Part shown: piece by piece, positions 10,518-17,981 of the stretch
Numbering within the stretch: the stretch's first letter is position 1
Layout of the letters: every line of letters begins with the position of its first letter
From: Pseudogulbenkiania sp. MAI-1
Lineage (GTDB): Bacteria; Pseudomonadota; Gammaproteobacteria; Burkholderiales; Chromobacteriaceae
Length of the DNA stretch: 64,000 bases
Direction: 5' to 3'
Assembly (NCBI RefSeq): GCF_000527175.1
Contig: NZ_AZUR01000001.1
Span: forward strand, 1,646,001-1,710,000
Position numbers and translations under genes: made by a program
Notes under the pieces: model-generated
Database searches by the model: none
Seen by the model: the letters and a program-made list of their open reading frames with translations, nothing else
Told to the model about the DNA's origin: nothing

Positions 10518-11108
10518 TCAGCTCCCGCCCAGCGCCTTGGCGATGGCGGCGCGCAGTTCCGGCACCACTTCGTCCTCGAACCATGGGTTGCCGACGAACC
10601 AGCGGATATTGCGCGGGCTGGGGTGGGGTAGGACGAACAGCTCCGGATGGTACTCACGCCAGGCCTTCACCGTATCGGTCAGCGTCTTCTTGCGCCGTGC
10701 GCCCAGGTGCCAGGCCTGCGCGTACTGGCCGATCAGCAGGGTGAGGCGAATCTCGGGCAACTGCTCGAGCAGGCGCCGGCGCCACAGCGCGGCGCACTCC
10801 GGGCGCGGCGGGGCGTCGCCGCTGCCCTGCTTGCCGGGATAGCAGAACCCCATCGGTACGATGGCGAGCCGGCCCGGGTCGTAGAAGGTGTCGCGGTCCA
10901 TGTCGAGCCAGCGCCGCAGGCGGTCGCCGGAAGGATCGTTGAACGGCAGGCCGGTCTCGTGCACGCGCACGCCCGGCGCCTGGCCCACCAGGAGGATGCG
11001 CGCCGTCGCCGATGCCTGCAGCACCGGGCGCGGCCCCAGCGGCAGATGGGGTTCGCAGTGGCGGCAGGCCCGGACCTCGGCCAGCAGGGCGTCGAGCTCA
11101 GTCGTCAT
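10518..11108 (-). CDS. Uracil-DNA glycosylase superfamily protein, likely Fe-S
   Basis: Predicted base-excision or uracil-recognition protein of 196 residues. Motif A is GQAPG (42-46) and motif B HPSPRN lies near the C-terminus. Four cysteines are spaced Cys15-x2-Cys18-x70-Cys89-x15-Cys105, the pattern of the 4Fe-4S cluster in family 4/5 UDGs, although motif A is not the usual GEAPG. ATG at 11108 is preferred over a TTG at 11114 because GGGGAG lies 9 bases before it. It follows an EamA transporter gene by 16 bases on the same strand, so they are probably cotranscribed. Catalytic activity is not certain. Confidence 0.8.
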   Translation of the reverse strand: MTTELDALLAEVRACRHCEPHLPLGPRPVLQASATARILLVGQAPGVRVHETGLPFNDPSGDRLRRWLDMDRDTFYDPGRLAIVPMGFCYPGKQGSGDAPPRPECAALWRRRLLEQLPEIRLTLLIGQYAQAWHLGARRKKTLTDTVKAWREYHPELFVLPHPSPRNIRWFVGNPWFEDEVVPELRAAIAKALGGS

Positions 11109-11124
11109 GCCCAATTGCTCCCCG

Positions 11125-12009
11125 TCACCGGCTGCCCGCCCGCTTGCCAGCGATCACCAGCCACACCCCGCCGAGAATGGCGACCGACGCCAGCACCAGG
11201 CGCAGCGTCAGCGGCTCGCCGAGCAGCACGACGCCGCCGGCCGCGGCGATGACCGGCACGGTGAGCTGCACCGTGGCCGCGCTGGTGGCGGAGAGCCCGC
11301 GCAGAGCGGTGTACCAGACGGCGTAGCCGACCCCCGAGGCCAGCGCGCCGGACAGCAGCGCGTACACGGTGCCGGCGGTGTCCCACGACGCCGCCGGCAT
11401 CAGCAGCAGGCTCAGCGAGATCGCCAGCGGTACCGCACGCAGGAAGTTGCCGGCCGTCACCCTGGTCGGATCGCCCGCACCCTTGCCGAGCAGCGAATAG
11501 GCGCCCCAGGCCACGCCGGCCAGCAGCATCATCACCGCTCCCGCCAGCGGCGGGGCCGCCAAACCCGGCAGCAGCAGGCCCGCCAGCCCGCCCAGCGCCG
11601 CCACCAGTCCGACGAGCTGCCGGCCGCTCAATCGTTCGCCCTTGGCCAGCCCGACCCCGATCATCGTCGCCTGCACCGCGCCGAACAGCAGCAGGGCACC
11701 GGTGGCCGCTGACAGGCTGACGTAGGCGAACGAGAAGCCGGCGGCATAAAGAAACAAGGCCAGTGCCGAGCGCCAGCGGCCGCGGCCGACGCCGCTATCG
11801 CCGCGTAGGCGCACGATTAGCCACAGCACCAGTGCGCCAGAGACGAGCCGCAGCGTGGTGAAGGTGGCGGGGTCGATGGCGGTGTGCTTCAGTGCCTGGC
11901 GGCACAGCAGCGAGTTGCCGGCAAACGCCGTCATGGCCAGTACGGTGAGCGCGGCGACGCGCTGGCGCGAGAGCGGGGCGGTGGCTACGGTGGCAAGACT
12001 GGTCGACAT
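11125..12009 (-). CDS. EamA/DMT-family transporter
   Basis: Inner-membrane protein of the drug/metabolite transporter superfamily, about 294 residues with two EamA repeats and roughly ten membrane helices. The first repeat begins LTVLAMTAFAGNSLLCRQAL; the second includes GVAWGAYSLLGKG and GYAVWYTALRGLSAT, whose YTALRGLSAT is a typical EamA end-of-repeat signature. The start at 12009 has GAGGAA 7 bases upstream; the longer frame to 12342 runs through a terminator and is rejected. Probable exporter of amino acids or metabolites; substrate not predictable. Cotranscribed with the UDG-like gene downstream. Confidence 0.87.
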   Translation of the reverse strand: MSTSLATVATAPLSRQRVAALTVLAMTAFAGNSLLCRQALKHTAIDPATFTTLRLVSGALVLWLIVRLRGDSGVGRGRWRSALALFLYAAGFSFAYVSLSAATGALLLFGAVQATMIGVGLAKGERLSGRQLVGLVAALGGLAGLLLPGLAAPPLAGAVMMLLAGVAWGAYSLLGKGAGDPTRVTAGNFLRAVPLAISLSLLLMPAASWDTAGTVYALLSGALASGVGYAVWYTALRGLSATSAATVQLTVPVIAAAGGVVLLGEPLTLRLVLASVAILGGVWLVIAGKRAGSR

Positions 12010-12056
12010 GGAGGTTCCTCGCAATGAAGAATGCCCCATTGTAGAAGGAGTCGGAC

Positions 12057-12096
12057 ACAAAAGGTTGGCCGAACGGTTGTGTGCGCGGCCAACTTT
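12057..12096 (-). terminator. Terminator after the ABM-domain gene
   Basis: On the minus strand AAAGTTGGCCG pairs with CGGCCAACCTTT (one G-U) around a 14-base loop and is followed by TTTTGTGT. The plus-strand arm AGGTTGGCCGAACGG is a diverged copy of the element at 6703. Confidence 0.75.
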
Positions 12097-12110
12097 GGTA
12101 TGGGCTGGAG

Positions 12111-12470
12111 TCAGCGGTGGAAGCCGCCAACCGCTGTCAGATAGGTCGGGTTGAAACCGGCCAGCGCCTGTTTCAGTTCGGCGCTGGGCGAGCCGTAGAT
12201 GACGAAGCGGGTCGGGGTCAGCAAGGCGAAGAAGCGATCGGCGAAGTGGGTGCCGAACGTGCTCAGGTGAATCAGCACCGCCGCCGAATCCTGGTAGCGC
12301 TCGTAGATGTGACAGGCCGTACCGTCGGCGCTGATGCTCCATTCGTAGTTCAGCGTGTCGGGCTCGTTGGCCTGGGTGACGTCGATCATGTCGCTCATCA
12401 ATTGGTGGAACTCGCTGCGCTTGCCGGGCTGGATGGCCAGCTCCAGCAGCCAGTACACCTCGTGGTTCAT
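12111..12470 (-). CDS. Antibiotic biosynthesis monooxygenase (ABM) domain protein
   Basis: Small cytosolic protein of 119 residues with a single ferredoxin-like ABM fold: VYWLLELAIQPGKRSEFHQL at the N-terminus, then NEPDTLNYEWSISADGTACH and IYERYQDSAAVLIHL. Members include quinol monooxygenases such as YgiN and many of unknown substrate. The start is well supported by AAGGAG 6 bases before ATG. It is transcribed leftward and has its own terminator before the EamA gene, so it is probably monocistronic. Exact reaction unknown. Confidence 0.8.
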   Translation of the reverse strand: MNHEVYWLLELAIQPGKRSEFHQLMSDMIDVTQANEPDTLNYEWSISADGTACHIYERYQDSAAVLIHLSTFGTHFADRFFALLTPTRFVIYGSPSAELKQALAGFNPTYLTAVGGFHR

Positions 12471-12643
12471 ATTCTTCTCCTTGTGGCTATTGCGGCGCCC
12501 TGCGCCCGCCTCAGCGGGGGGATGTCCATCCCGTCGCTCTCCTCGTTCTGCCCTAACGATAGCGCACGCGACTCTGCGCCGCGCCGGATCGCGTACAATG
12601 CCGCATCGTTTTTTTCGACTCCCCCTACAGGACGCGAATCGTC

Positions 12644-12847
12644 ATGGCAAAAAAAGACAAGGATCTCGATCCGGAAACCCGCGCATTGCTGGAGTGGTGC
12701 GCCGAGGTCGAAGCCCTTCTGGTGGCCGCCGGCGCCACGCCACGCGAGGCGCAGGAACATATCGAGGAACAGGCCGAGTGGTACACCGACCAGTTCTACG
12801 ACGGGTTGACGCCGGAAGAGGCAGCCAAGGCGGCACTGAATGATTGA
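12644..12847 (+). CDS. Conserved small acidic protein
   Basis: A 67-residue protein, acidic and predicted helical (ETRALLEWCAEVEALLVAAG, EAQEHIEEQAEWYTDQFYDG, then a C-terminal LTPEEAAKAAL). A plausible -10 (TACAAT, 12594-12599) lies about 45 bases before the ATG. Its stop overlaps the start of the DEDDh exonuclease gene by 8 bases, which suggests translational coupling and perhaps a shared function. I do not recognise a named family; it could be a small partner or regulator of the nuclease, or just a genetic neighbour. Confidence 0.75.
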   Translation: MAKKDKDLDPETRALLEWCAEVEALLVAAGATPREAQEHIEEQAEWYTDQFYDGLTPEEAAKAALND

Positions 12848-13478
12848 GCGACAGGGCAAGGGCGGCATGGAGCGCGTTGCCGTCATCGACTTCGAGACCA
12901 CCGGGCTGAGCCCCGGCGTCGGCTGCCGCGCCACCGAAATCGCGGTGGTGCTGCTGGAGCATGGCCGGGTGACAGGCCGCTTCCAGAGCCTGATGAACGC
13001 CGGGGTGCGGGTGCCGCCGGAGATCGAGCGGCTCACCGGCATCAGCAACGCCATGCTGAAGAGCGCGCCGCCGGCCGACACGGTGATGCGCGAGGCCGCC
13101 GAGTTCGTCGGCGACACGCCGCTGGTGGCGCACAACGCTGCGTTCGACCGCAAGTTCTGGGACTTTGAGCTGGCCCGGCTGGGCCACACCCGCAAGCAGG
13201 ACTTCGCCTGCACCCTGCTGCTGGCGCGGCGCCTGCTACCGGCGGCGCCCAATCACCAGCTCGGCACGCTGACGCGCTGGGCCGGCTTGCCGGCCACCGG
13301 ACAGGCGCACCGCGCGCTGGCCGACGCCGAAATGGCCGCCAACCTGATGGGGCACCTGGCGCAGGTGCTGCGGGCCCAGCATGGTGTGGGTCACGTGTCG
13401 CATCAGCTGCTGTGCGGGCTGCAAAAGGTGGCGGCGAAGCAGGTGCCGGAGTATCTGAGGCGGATGGCGCAGGGCTGA
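12840..13478 (+). CDS. 3'-5' exonuclease, DnaQ-like (DEDDh)
   Basis: Stand-alone exonuclease related to the proofreading subunit of DNA polymerase III. All five catalytic positions are visible: VIDFETTG (Asp, Glu; motif I), HNAAFD (Asp; motif II) and HRALADAE (His, Asp; motif III). Its length of about 212 residues fits an isolated Exo domain. No polymerase-binding or GIY-YIG extension is seen. The start at 12840 overlaps the small upstream gene by 8 bases; an internal Met at 12867 (MERVAVIDF) is an alternative. Probably acts in DNA repair or nucleic acid turnover. Confidence 0.88.
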   Translation: MIERQGKGGMERVAVIDFETTGLSPGVGCRATEIAVVLLEHGRVTGRFQSLMNAGVRVPPEIERLTGISNAMLKSAPPADTVMREAAEFVGDTPLVAHNAAFDRKFWDFELARLGHTRKQDFACTLLLARRLLPAAPNHQLGTLTRWAGLPATGQAHRALADAEMAANLMGHLAQVLRAQHGVGHVSHQLLCGLQKVAAKQVPEYLRRMAQG

Positions 13479-13545
13479 GGTGCCGTGGTTGGCGGTGGGG
13501 CTCATGGCCTCATGCTGGGGTACGCCAGCCGTTTGGCGTCGGTCG

Positions 13546-16029
13546 TCAAGTCGGAACGACGTGATCGTTGGGCCGCTCAGCTGATCCGGACTGGGGTAGC
13601 AGAGTGTCCAGCGGCAAGGGGTGGCCGAAGTAGTAGCCCTGGAACTCGTCGCAGCGGTGCTGGCGCAGGAAATCGGCCTGCTCTTCCGTTTCCACCCCTT
13701 CGGCAATGACCGACAGTCCCATGGCGTGGGCCATGGCGATGATGGTGACGGTGATGGTGGCATCGTCGGGGTCGGTGGTGATGTCCTTGACGAAGGAGCG
13801 ATCGATTTTCAGGCTATCGATGGGAAAGCGTTTGAGCTGGTTCAGCGAGGAATAACCGGTGCCAAAGTCGTCCAGCGAGATCCGCAGCCCCAGCGCCTTC
13901 AGCTCCTGCAGCGTGGCGATGGTGGCCGCCGGGTTGACCATGGCCAGGGTTTCGGTGATCTCCAGTTCCAGCAGGTGGGGCGGCAGGCCGGTTTCGGCCA
14001 GCACCTGACGGCACAGGGCCACAATGTCGTCGTTGTGGAACTGCCGGACGGAGACGTTGACCGCAACGCTGACTCCTGGCCAGCCAGCCTCCTGCCAGGC
14101 CCGGCAATGGGTGCAGGCGGTGCGCAACGCCCAGGCGCCGAGAGGAACGATCAGGCCGGTTTCTTCGGCCAGTGGGATGAACTGAGCCGGCGGCACCAGG
14201 CCATTTCCCGGCCGCTGCCAGCGTATCAGGGCCTCGGCGCTGAGAAGGCGGCGACCGTCCTGCGCGAACCGGGGCTGGTAGTGCAGGGTGAATTCTTCGT
14301 TCCTGAGCGCCTGCTGCAGGGCCGTCTCCAGTTCCAGCCGCTCCATCGCGTGCAGGCTCATTTCCGGCGTGTAGAAGGCAACGCCGTGGCGGCCCTGGCT
14401 CTTGACGCGGTACATCGCGGCGTCGGCGTTGCTCAGCAGTACTTCCGCATCTTCGCCGTCCTGGGGGTAGAGGCTGATGCCGATGCTGGGGGTGATCAGC
14501 AGGTCGTGGCCGCCTACGTTGAAGGGTTGGGTAAACACCTGGATCACCCGTTCGGCGACGCGGCCGGCGGCGTCGCTGTCGTCAAGATTGGCCGCCACCA
14601 GCACGAACTCGTCGCCGCCCAGGCGCGCCACCGTATCCATGTCGCGCATGCACCCCTTGAGGCGACGGGCCACTTCCTGAAGTACGCCATCGCCGATGCC
14701 GTGTCCCAAGCTGTCGTTGATCGTCTTGAAGCGGTCCAGGTCGAGCAGCAGGATGGCAGCGAGCATACCGTTGTCGCGTGCCAGCTCCAGCGTGCCGGTC
14801 AGCCGGCTGGCCAGGTGGCTGCGGTTCGAGAGACCGGTCAGCGAGTCGTAGTTTGCCTGGTATTCCAGCTGTCGTTGCTGGCGCAGGCGCTCGCTGACGT
14901 CGCGCAGGACCAGCTGGATCCCTGGCACGCCAGCGTCGCCCCTGACCGGCACCGCATTGATCTCGAGCGACAGGGCGCGGCCCTGCTTGTCCCGGACTTC
15001 CAGTGCCGCACCCTTGAGCGGCCGACCCTGCAGGACTTGATCGAGGGCGGCGGCGAAGGAGGTCTGCTCGCTCTCGGCCAGCAGCGTGGCGATGGGCTGG
15101 CCGGTGAGTTCGCCATTCCGGTAACCGGTCATGCTTTCCGCCGCCGGCGAGGCATAGAGCACCAGCCCGCTCTCGTCGGTGAGCACGATGCCGTCGAAGC
15201 TGACTTCGACCAGGCTGCGGAAGCGGGCCTCGGACTTGCGCAGCGTATCACGCGAGACGGTGGTCTTGCGCAGGCGATGCACCATGTGGTTGAAGTCCCG
15301 TGTCAGCTCGGCCATCTCGTCGGCGGTATTGGTATCGACCTGAACGTCGAGGTCGCCCTCGGCTACCCGCCTTGCGGCATCGCGCAGTCTCAGCAGCGGT
15401 GCGCTTAGTCGCCGCGACAGCCGCGTACCGACGGCCAGTGCGATCAGCGCCAGCACCGGCAGGCCTAGCCCGCCCAGCAGCAGAAAGCGCTGGATGAGCG
15501 CGTGCCAGGTGGCGGCTATCTGCCCATCCTGCCGTGCCAGTGCCTGTTGCAGTGGGTGGTCAGACCAGAGGATGGCGCCGTAGCCTATCACCTGTCCGTC
15601 GGACGAGACGATGGGGAAGCGGCTGAGCCGGTGGCTGCCGGCCGTGGCGCCGGTGCCGAGGTGCGTGCCGTAGGCCGGGTTGGCGGCGCTGCCGTCGGTC
15701 AGCACCTTGCCACTGGCATCGGCGACCAGGAATTGCTCGATGGGTAGCTCGGCCTTCATCCGCCGGATGCGCTTGTTGATGTAGTCGATGTCGAGCTGGT
15801 AGAGCGGGTTGAAGAACTCCCTGCCGATATAGGCGGCCAGTTGCCTGCGCTCGGCCTGTTGCTCCTGGATGTAATCGGCATGCAGCTGCTGTTTCAGGCG
15901 GTCGCGCAGAGACGCCCCGTCCGAAAAGACGATAGCCGCCATCGCCACCAGCAGCAGCGACAGCGCGGCAAAACAGGTGCCGCCGATATAGAGCGCATAG
16001 CGGCGACCAAGTGCGGCGCGATGCTTCAT
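13546..16029 (-). CDS. HAMP-PAS-GGDEF-EAL c-di-GMP enzyme
   Basis: Inner-membrane protein of 827 residues that may both make and degrade c-di-GMP. Order: TM1 (about 13-37), a periplasmic segment, TM2 (about 180-203), HAMP, PAS (VEVSFDGIVLTDESGLVLYA), GGDEF and EAL. The cyclase site is intact (RLGGDEF) and preceded by an I-site RDMD at the proper 5-residue spacing. The phosphodiesterase site is intact too (SAEALIRW, DDFGTGYSSL). The start overlaps the stop of the PhnD-like gene by 4 bases (ATGA), so the two are cotranslated and the binding protein may act as the periplasmic input. Net activity cannot be told from sequence. Confidence 0.92.
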   Translation of the reverse strand: MKHRAALGRRYALYIGGTCFAALSLLLVAMAAIVFSDGASLRDRLKQQLHADYIQEQQAERRQLAAYIGREFFNPLYQLDIDYINKRIRRMKAELPIEQFLVADASGKVLTDGSAANPAYGTHLGTGATAGSHRLSRFPIVSSDGQVIGYGAILWSDHPLQQALARQDGQIAATWHALIQRFLLLGGLGLPVLALIALAVGTRLSRRLSAPLLRLRDAARRVAEGDLDVQVDTNTADEMAELTRDFNHMVHRLRKTTVSRDTLRKSEARFRSLVEVSFDGIVLTDESGLVLYASPAAESMTGYRNGELTGQPIATLLAESEQTSFAAALDQVLQGRPLKGAALEVRDKQGRALSLEINAVPVRGDAGVPGIQLVLRDVSERLRQQRQLEYQANYDSLTGLSNRSHLASRLTGTLELARDNGMLAAILLLDLDRFKTINDSLGHGIGDGVLQEVARRLKGCMRDMDTVARLGGDEFVLVAANLDDSDAAGRVAERVIQVFTQPFNVGGHDLLITPSIGISLYPQDGEDAEVLLSNADAAMYRVKSQGRHGVAFYTPEMSLHAMERLELETALQQALRNEEFTLHYQPRFAQDGRRLLSAEALIRWQRPGNGLVPPAQFIPLAEETGLIVPLGAWALRTACTHCRAWQEAGWPGVSVAVNVSVRQFHNDDIVALCRQVLAETGLPPHLLELEITETLAMVNPAATIATLQELKALGLRISLDDFGTGYSSLNQLKRFPIDSLKIDRSFVKDITTDPDDATITVTIIAMAHAMGLSVIAEGVETEEQADFLRQHRCDEFQGYYFGHPLPLDTLLPQSGSAERPNDHVVPT

Positions 16030-16913
16030 CGTCCAGAAGTCGCCACGATGCGTCTGACGTAATCAAGCGATTCGCGGTCGGCGGGCGTCATCCGCTCGAC
16101 GCGCTTGATGTGGTCTGCCTCCAGTGCCTTCAAGCCATCGGGTTGTCCTTCCATCCCCAGCAGTGCCGATTCCACCGCCTGCCGCAGCCGAGCAGGGGTG
16201 CGGGGAGCGAAGCACGCCAGCCAGCGCAGTATCGGCCGGGTGCGGTGGATGACGCGCAGTTCGGCCTGTAGCTTGGCAGGCAGCTTGTCCCAGTCGTTGT
16301 TGTTGAAGGCGCCGGCATCGGTGCGCTTCTCGGCAACCAGGAACGCCTGGTTGAGTTCTTGCTCGGCAAAGACGTAGCCGACGCTGTTGGCACCGGCCTG
16401 GGCCTTGGGGACGGCGGTCAGCCCCTGCAAGGCCAGTTCGGCCCGCGGCATGACGAAGGCCGAAGTGGAGTAGGGGTCTTCGAAGGCGATGGCTTTGCCT
16501 TTCAGGTCGTTTAGCGACTGGATGGCGCTATCGCGACGCACGAAGAACAGCGTGTGGTAGGTACGCACCCCCTTGCGCCAGAACAGCAGCGAGGACGGTT
16601 CCGCCCCCGCCAGCTCATTCAGCTTGATGATCGTGTAGGCGCTGCCCAGCACCAGGTCCACCTCGCCGGCCTTGAGCTTCCGGGCCATGGCCGCAGGGTC
16701 CTGGGCCACCACGGTTTGCCCCTCGTTGATGCCCAGCGACGAGAGCTGGCCCGCCAATTGTTTGGTCAGCGGCGTCATTTTGGCGATGGCGCCCTGCGGG
16801 TTGTCGCTGACGATGCCAACGCGCAGTGTCGGGCCATTGGCCAGGGCACGACCGCCGCTGGTGATGAGTGCCAGCGCCAGCAGCAGTCCTTGCAAGGTTT
16901 TTGTCAGGGTCAT
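16026..16913 (-). CDS. PhnD-like phosphate/phosphonate-type substrate-binding protein
   Basis: Periplasmic binding protein of about 295 residues with a signal peptide (MTLTKTLQGLLLALALITSG, cleavage after ALA). Type II PBP hallmarks of the PhnD/PtxB group are present: RVGIVSDNPQGAIAKMTPLT, EVDLVLGSAYTII, and the pair GKAIAFEDPYSTSAF and PRAELALQG. ATG at 16913 has a GGAA about 8 bases upstream; a Met at 16952 would spoil the signal peptide. No ABC permease or ATPase is adjacent. Instead the gene overlaps a HAMP-GGDEF-EAL gene, which points to ligand sensing rather than uptake. Ligand unknown. Confidence 0.85.
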   Translation of the reverse strand: MTLTKTLQGLLLALALITSGGRALANGPTLRVGIVSDNPQGAIAKMTPLTKQLAGQLSSLGINEGQTVVAQDPAAMARKLKAGEVDLVLGSAYTIIKLNELAGAEPSSLLFWRKGVRTYHTLFFVRRDSAIQSLNDLKGKAIAFEDPYSTSAFVMPRAELALQGLTAVPKAQAGANSVGYVFAEQELNQAFLVAEKRTDAGAFNNNDWDKLPAKLQAELRVIHRTRPILRWLACFAPRTPARLRQAVESALLGMEGQPDGLKALEADHIKRVERMTPADRESLDYVRRIVATSGR

Positions 16914-17224
16914 ATTGTTGTTCCATGCAGCCGGAGCGTTGCTTGTTTTCATGCACACGGCAGAAACAGGCAACCATATAACAACGAGGGAACGGAGTCT
17001 ATCGCCGCGATGACGAAAGGGTCTTTCGGGCGGCGGTATGAGCCGTTGCGGGTTGGGATGAGGATGGCCCCATCCGTCTTTGCCGTCCGGCAAAGGCTTT
17101 GTCGTCGTGATGTGGGGGAGACGGGCGATGATTGGCTATCGCTTCACCCTGCCCGTTTGCAGGCAGCGTCCAGCCGCAAGTTCGGCGCGTTGACGCGCCG
17201 GGACGGCCCGCGGCTATCGCCTAA
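16914..17224. other. Intergenic region, nothing recognised
   Basis: About 310 bases between the PhnD-like gene and the terminator after the deformylase gene. It must hold the promoter for the PhnD-like operon on the minus strand, but I could not single out convincing -35/-10 boxes. No RNA gene or conserved small protein was seen. Confidence 0.4.
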
Positions 17225-17271
17225 AAGCCTTGCGGCCAGACCCGGTGCTATCCGGACTGGCCGCAAGGCTT
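17225..17271 (-). terminator. Terminator after the deformylase gene
   Basis: AAGCCTTGCGGCCAG and CTGGCCGCAAGGCTT are a perfect 15-base inverted repeat around a 17-base loop. On the minus strand the stem is followed by TTTAGGCG, so it fits the end of the leftward deformylase gene. Confidence 0.8.
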
Positions 17272-17293
17272 ATTGTCATGGGGAAGGGGGCAT

Positions 17294-17809
17294 TTATTCG
17301 GCCGGTCCCGGTGTGGTGGGTGGCGTGTCGGCGGCGCCGGGTGGCAGGCGGTCGATGAAGAGCGTGCCGTTCAGGTGGTCGACCTCGTGCTGGATGATGC
17401 GGGCGTGGAAACCTTCGGCCCGGCCCTCGACCGGGCTGCCCTGGAGATCCTGGGCGCGGTATCGGATGGCATGCCAGCGCGGTACCTGCTCGCGGCGCCC
17501 CGGGACGCTGAAGCAGCCCTCCCAGTCCTCCTCCAGCTGTCCGGATTCGGGGGTGATTTCCGGGTTGATCAGCACCGTCGGCGGAATCTCCGGCGCGCCG
17601 GGTGCGCGTTCGCCACCGGCGTAGGCGAACACGATGACGCGCAGCGGCACGCCGATCTGCGGTGCCGCCAGCCCCACCCCGTTGCCGGCGAACTGGGTGT
17701 CGAACATGTCCTGCACCAGGTCATGCAGTTCCGGCGTGTCGAACGCGGTCACCGGTGCCGCATGCTGGCGCAGCATCGGGTGGTCTTGCGGGAGGAAGTC
17801 GCGTTTCAT
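17294..17809 (-). CDS. def: Peptide deformylase, secondary copy
   Basis: Metalloenzyme that removes the formyl group from nascent N-terminal methionine. The three active-site motifs are present in 171 residues: GVGLAAPQ (44-51), EGCFS (97-101, Cys99 a metal ligand; the usual form is EGCLS) and HEVDH (141-145). The C-terminus ends in a Pro/Thr-rich tail (PPGAADTPPTTPGPAE). No fmt, the usual def neighbour, is adjacent; the L-to-F change and location suggest a secondary paralogue, with the main def-fmt pair elsewhere. The start at 17809 is chosen because MKRDFLPQDHPML is a typical deformylase N-terminus; the longer frame is not. Confidence 0.9.
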   Translation of the reverse strand: MKRDFLPQDHPMLRQHAAPVTAFDTPELHDLVQDMFDTQFAGNGVGLAAPQIGVPLRVIVFAYAGGERAPGAPEIPPTVLINPEITPESGQLEEDWEGCFSVPGRREQVPRWHAIRYRAQDLQGSPVEGRAEGFHARIIQHEVDHLNGTLFIDRLPPGAADTPPTTPGPAE

Positions 17810-17924
17810 GGTGTTGTCTTCAATAGGGGGAGGGTGCCTCCAAGCTTGAAAACGATAGCGCAAAACCCGTGCGCTGCGCCACCAGGCAATCCATGGTGAG
17901 CCCTCACGGCGGAGCGGTTTCGTC

Positions 17925-17960
17925 TCCCGCTTCGGCCGGCCTCGCCCCCAAGGCCAGCCG
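17925..17960 (-). terminator. Hairpin downstream of prpD
   Basis: On the minus strand CGGCTGGCCT pairs with AGGCCGGCCG (one G-U) around TGGGGGCG. The right arm continues as AGGCCGGCCGAAGCGGGA, differing at one base from the element after the response regulator at 6703. No T-run follows, so termination efficiency is doubtful. Confidence 0.5.
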
Positions 17961-17981
17961 CCCCTTTTCTGCCGCTCTACC

